Shown piece after piece: positions 61,001 to 64,000 of a stretch of DNA of 64,000 nt. The translations under genes were made by a program, and so were the position numbers. The notes beneath the pieces were generated by a model. The model saw only the letters and a program-made list of their open reading frames with translations. It ran no database searches and was not told the DNA's origin. Numbering within the stretch: position 1 is the stretch's first letter; each line of letters starts with the position of its first letter. Source of the DNA: Aphelocoma coerulescens (lineage: Eukaryota > Chordata > Aves > Passeriformes > Corvidae); the NCBI RefSeq assembly GCF_041296385.1, contig NC_091013.1, positions 30,637,001 to 30,701,000 on the forward strand, given 5' to 3'.

Positions 61001-64000
61001 TTGAGAAGTTAGGGGGAGGCAGAAGTGTATTGCAATGGAAAGAAAACAGGGTCTTCTGCTTCTATAGTTTTCCTGTTACCCTTCATGCTGTATGCCCCCC
61101 TCAAGCTAGGATTTGGTGCTCCTGATCAGAACATGTGTTACTTTATTGTGGACTATGGATGAAATGCGGCTGTGCTTGACATGCAGGGATGGGAGGTGCT
61201 GGCTGTAATAGTTTGAGGTAAGTCTGGAGTAGAGCTTTAATTCATGGTTAGTGGATTTAAGGGAGGCTTGGGACTTAATTTGAGTGTATGACTTCGGCTA
61301 CATAATGAAAATTATGGTCTTTGATTTGCCAAAATACATCAAACTAGTTCTTTCCTCCATTGTCATGTTTTTTTAATGCATCTGTATTGAGCGAAACAGA
61401 TGCAAATTACTTTGTGCTCATGATTCTATAAGTTCTTGCTATCTCCAAAGCAGCAGAGTTAAGAGTTATTTTGGCATGTAGTTCAACTCTTTGCTGCATT
61501 TCTTGCAGCACTACTCAGGATTCTCAAACAGTGCTTAATTTCTGCATTACTGCTGGTTTCTGGTACTGTAACTGCTGAAAGGACAGTGGCTGCTGAAAGG
61601 ACAGTGGCTTGCTTAAATAAGACATGACTGTATGATGTTGAACTGGTAATATTGTTCTGAAGAAGCAGGAGTAACTGCTTATATCTGTGTTATAGATAAG
61701 AGTGCATGTGTTTTGGAACTCAGGTGGGAAGAGTATGTGTACCAGTGGTTATACATCCTCCTTGAGGCAGGTGAAAATACAACATGCACCAGGGATTAGG
61801 TGAGATGAGGTTGGGGTAGATGGTCGAGACAAAGCTTATTATGGGATTGTTAGCATACTGGTAACAGCCATTTGTTTGGACCAGGAGCTAAAAAGAATCT
61901 TTGGTATTAGTTGTGGCAGTATTAGTAGGGTGCCTATGTTTAAATAAACCAGTGGACTGACCTTAAACATTTTTACTAAGATGGTTGAACTCTGGGAGCT
62001 TTCTGAGATTTCTCAGGAGGACAAAAACTAGAGTGTGTCTGCGATCAGTTTCCAGATGACAGAAAATTATCTTCTTCATCTCTAAGCATGAATGGGAATA
62101 AATGTTGTAGTTTGGGGTGCCTGGAATCAAGATCTGTACCTGTCCTACTTTTTCCTCATTAGGACAGTGCTAGTTTCCTTTTGTAAGAAAATACTGGGAG
62201 TGGTAGCAGTAAAACTGACTGCACTGGCAGGAAACATACCTTCATCCTCAGAGTTCTAAATTTGTCCTTTTTTGCAAGTATCCTAAGCATCTGCCAGCCA
62301 CGATAATGTTAAAAAACGCAGACCAAATTTTAAATGGACCAAATTTCACTGAAGCATCAATCAAACCTAGGAAAAAAAAACAAGTTTACTCTAGCGGAGT
62401 AAAAATGTGATTATTTATTGTAAAATTAGAAGGTTATAGAAAGGCAAAGCCAATAGAACATGCTTTCAGTAGACACATATATGTGACACTTGGAGTTTTC
62501 TTTATGAATATGATTTGAGGTGTCTGAGTTGTATGGCAGTGGAAGAAGCTGATGGAATGACTCAACATCATTTCAGTCTTTGAATAATGAGTTTCAGAAC
62601 AGAAGGCTAAAATTAGCAAAGAATGAGTTAAAACCCTTAGTCTTACAGGCTGCTCAGGGCAACTGCTTCTCTGAGAGTGCTCTTGTTCCTTTTGTAATCA
62701 TGGATTGCAATTATTCTTCTCTTCTCCCCATTCTGTCCCATGCCCTTCAAGGCCCCTGTGTTTAGTTTCATGTATTTTTAGTGGCAAGTTCATCACCAAG
62801 GCTTTAAAACTGTTAAAATGCTTTTAATGGGTATTTATTTTAAAATGTATAGTATGCTTATGTTTATTCTAAAGTGAAAGGTGTCGCACTGTCTAGCAGC
62901 CATTGTGCAAAAGTAGCCTGACTTTCATTTCAAGGAAATAACTGTCTGATAGTTGGGCATTCTGGTGACAAAGCAGCGAAAGACAATACTTATTGTTGTG
63001 GGGCTTTTTCAATACTTCATCATTAGATGTAGTGCAGAGAATCAGATAGCAGGATTAAACTGACTCAAGATTTCAGGACTGAGGTGGAAACTTACTGATT
63101 GAAAAATGCAGGCTGCATCTAATCTTGAAACTCCATTTTCTTCCTTAAGCTTGGATGGAACCACATAAATCTTTCCTACACATTTGTACCATTCCCTGGC
63201 CATGCTTAGGCACCCCTCCTGTTATTTGTAATTCTTACAATTGATTATGGACACAGGACCTAATTTCCTGGTTTAGGTATGGGGATAGCAGTTCTTAGCA
63301 ATGTAAAATAAATTCCTACATTCGTATGTTTTTTTCTTGCTAACTCCCTGTGGAGTTGTGCAGGGTCAGAGAGCAGAGAGTGTTTCACACTCTTCTCTGA
63401 GATTCCTGAGTCTCTCTGGTAGTGCTTTTGTGCTGGTTCAGAGAGAAGAACAATATTAATTAACCAATTCATAGTATGCTCGGACTTGGGGTGAGCAGAA
63501 CTAATTAGTGGAGCCTAGTTGGTTATTGTCTGTCTGTCTTCAGCTTCACTGCTTTGTGTCTCCAAACACACCCACCAGGCAAGGCAACATAAGTGGGGTG
63601 GGTGTTGCTGGTGAGCAGAGTGGGGTTCCAGAGGGGAGGCACAAGTTGGTGTAACCCTATTAGGAAAATCTGCTCTTTTGCTGGGTCTGGATCTGGCAGA
63701 CACAGGTGTGATGGTTTGTAGAGTAGGTATCAGAGGTGGGATGGTTGTGTTAAGATGAAGTTGAGAAGGGAGGGTTACTCAGCTAATGCCTGGAACCTTT
63801 GGTTTTCATCCAAAGCAAACTATGTGTGCCTTATGAAGGAAGGAGTTCCAAGTACACAAGTGAAACTTCTGCAAATTCCCCTTGGCTTTGTAGCAGTGGC
63901 TACATTGAAAAGCTGTCACAGCCAGAATTGTCTCAACTAAAGGAATTTGGTTTAAATAGTTCAGGCAAATAACTCTTTGTCTTAGTAGGCAGAGGTGGGT
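57972..64000 (+). other. RNF149: RNF149 intron 1 (incomplete)
   Basis: I searched for the next exon, expected to begin like TGNIVVIMIS, and did not see it, so the intron probably runs past the window end. It holds only short unsupported ORFs and one 18-base tandem duplication (61573-61608). No CR1 was recognised. Confidence 0.6.
61573..61608. repeat. Tandem duplication, two 18-base units
   Basis: Two identical copies of an 18-mer beginning TGCTGAAAGG lie side by side in RNF149 intron 1. The perfect identity suggests a recent slippage event. Confidence 0.9.

Noticed and set aside
1..64000. CRISPR arrays, tRNA, rRNA or bacterial-type operons
   Set aside because: No spaced direct repeats, cloverleaf patterns or compact gene strings were seen; the window is vertebrate nuclear DNA.

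Overview
The window is vertebrate nuclear DNA and almost certainly avian. It has short, sparse exons in AT-rich introns, CpG-island promoters, and several 3'-truncated CR1 LINEs ending in the ATTCTATG-type 8-mer tail that is typical of birds. It also has a (TAGAA)n microsatellite. There are no operons, phage genes or CRISPR arrays.

Three protein-coding genes lie head-to-tail on the + strand, in an order I recall for human chromosome 2q11.2: RFX8, then CREG2, then RNF149. (1) RFX8 (about 178-28393, possibly to 28789) is an RFX-family winged-helix factor. Fourteen exons were rebuilt by following splice sites and reading-frame phase, giving 532 complete codons. The C-terminal exon known from mammals was not found, and the DNA-binding wing is strongly diverged. 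(2) CREG2 (34600-50798) is complete in four exons and 276 residues. It is a secreted glycoprotein of the CREG family. (3) RNF149 starts at 57506. Only exon 1 (signal peptide and most of the PA domain) is inside the window. The membrane segment and RING finger must lie beyond base 64000.

Region by region: a CpG island with the RFX8 5' end (1-330); RFX8 introns and exons (to about 28.8 kb), including CR1 copies at about 10.1 kb and on both sides of exon 13 near 24.3 kb; a gene-free stretch (28.8-34.2 kb); the CREG2 CpG island and exon 1 (34.3-35.1 kb); two large CREG2 introns, with a minus-strand CR1 at 38.0-38.5 kb; the last CREG2 exon and a probable long 3' UTR (50.65 to about 54.25 kb); a pentamer microsatellite (54.8 kb); a CR1 that ends against the RNF149 CpG island (56.6-57.2 kb); and RNF149 exon 1 followed by 6 kb of its first intron.

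The three genes share no pathway that I know of: RFX8 is a putative transcription factor, CREG2 is secreted, and RNF149 is a membrane E3 ubiquitin ligase. Their adjacency reflects conserved synteny. I found no new multi-gene system. The points most worth checking are the derived RFX8 DNA-binding domain, its unresolved 3' end, and a long unexplained antisense ORF in an RFX8 intron.
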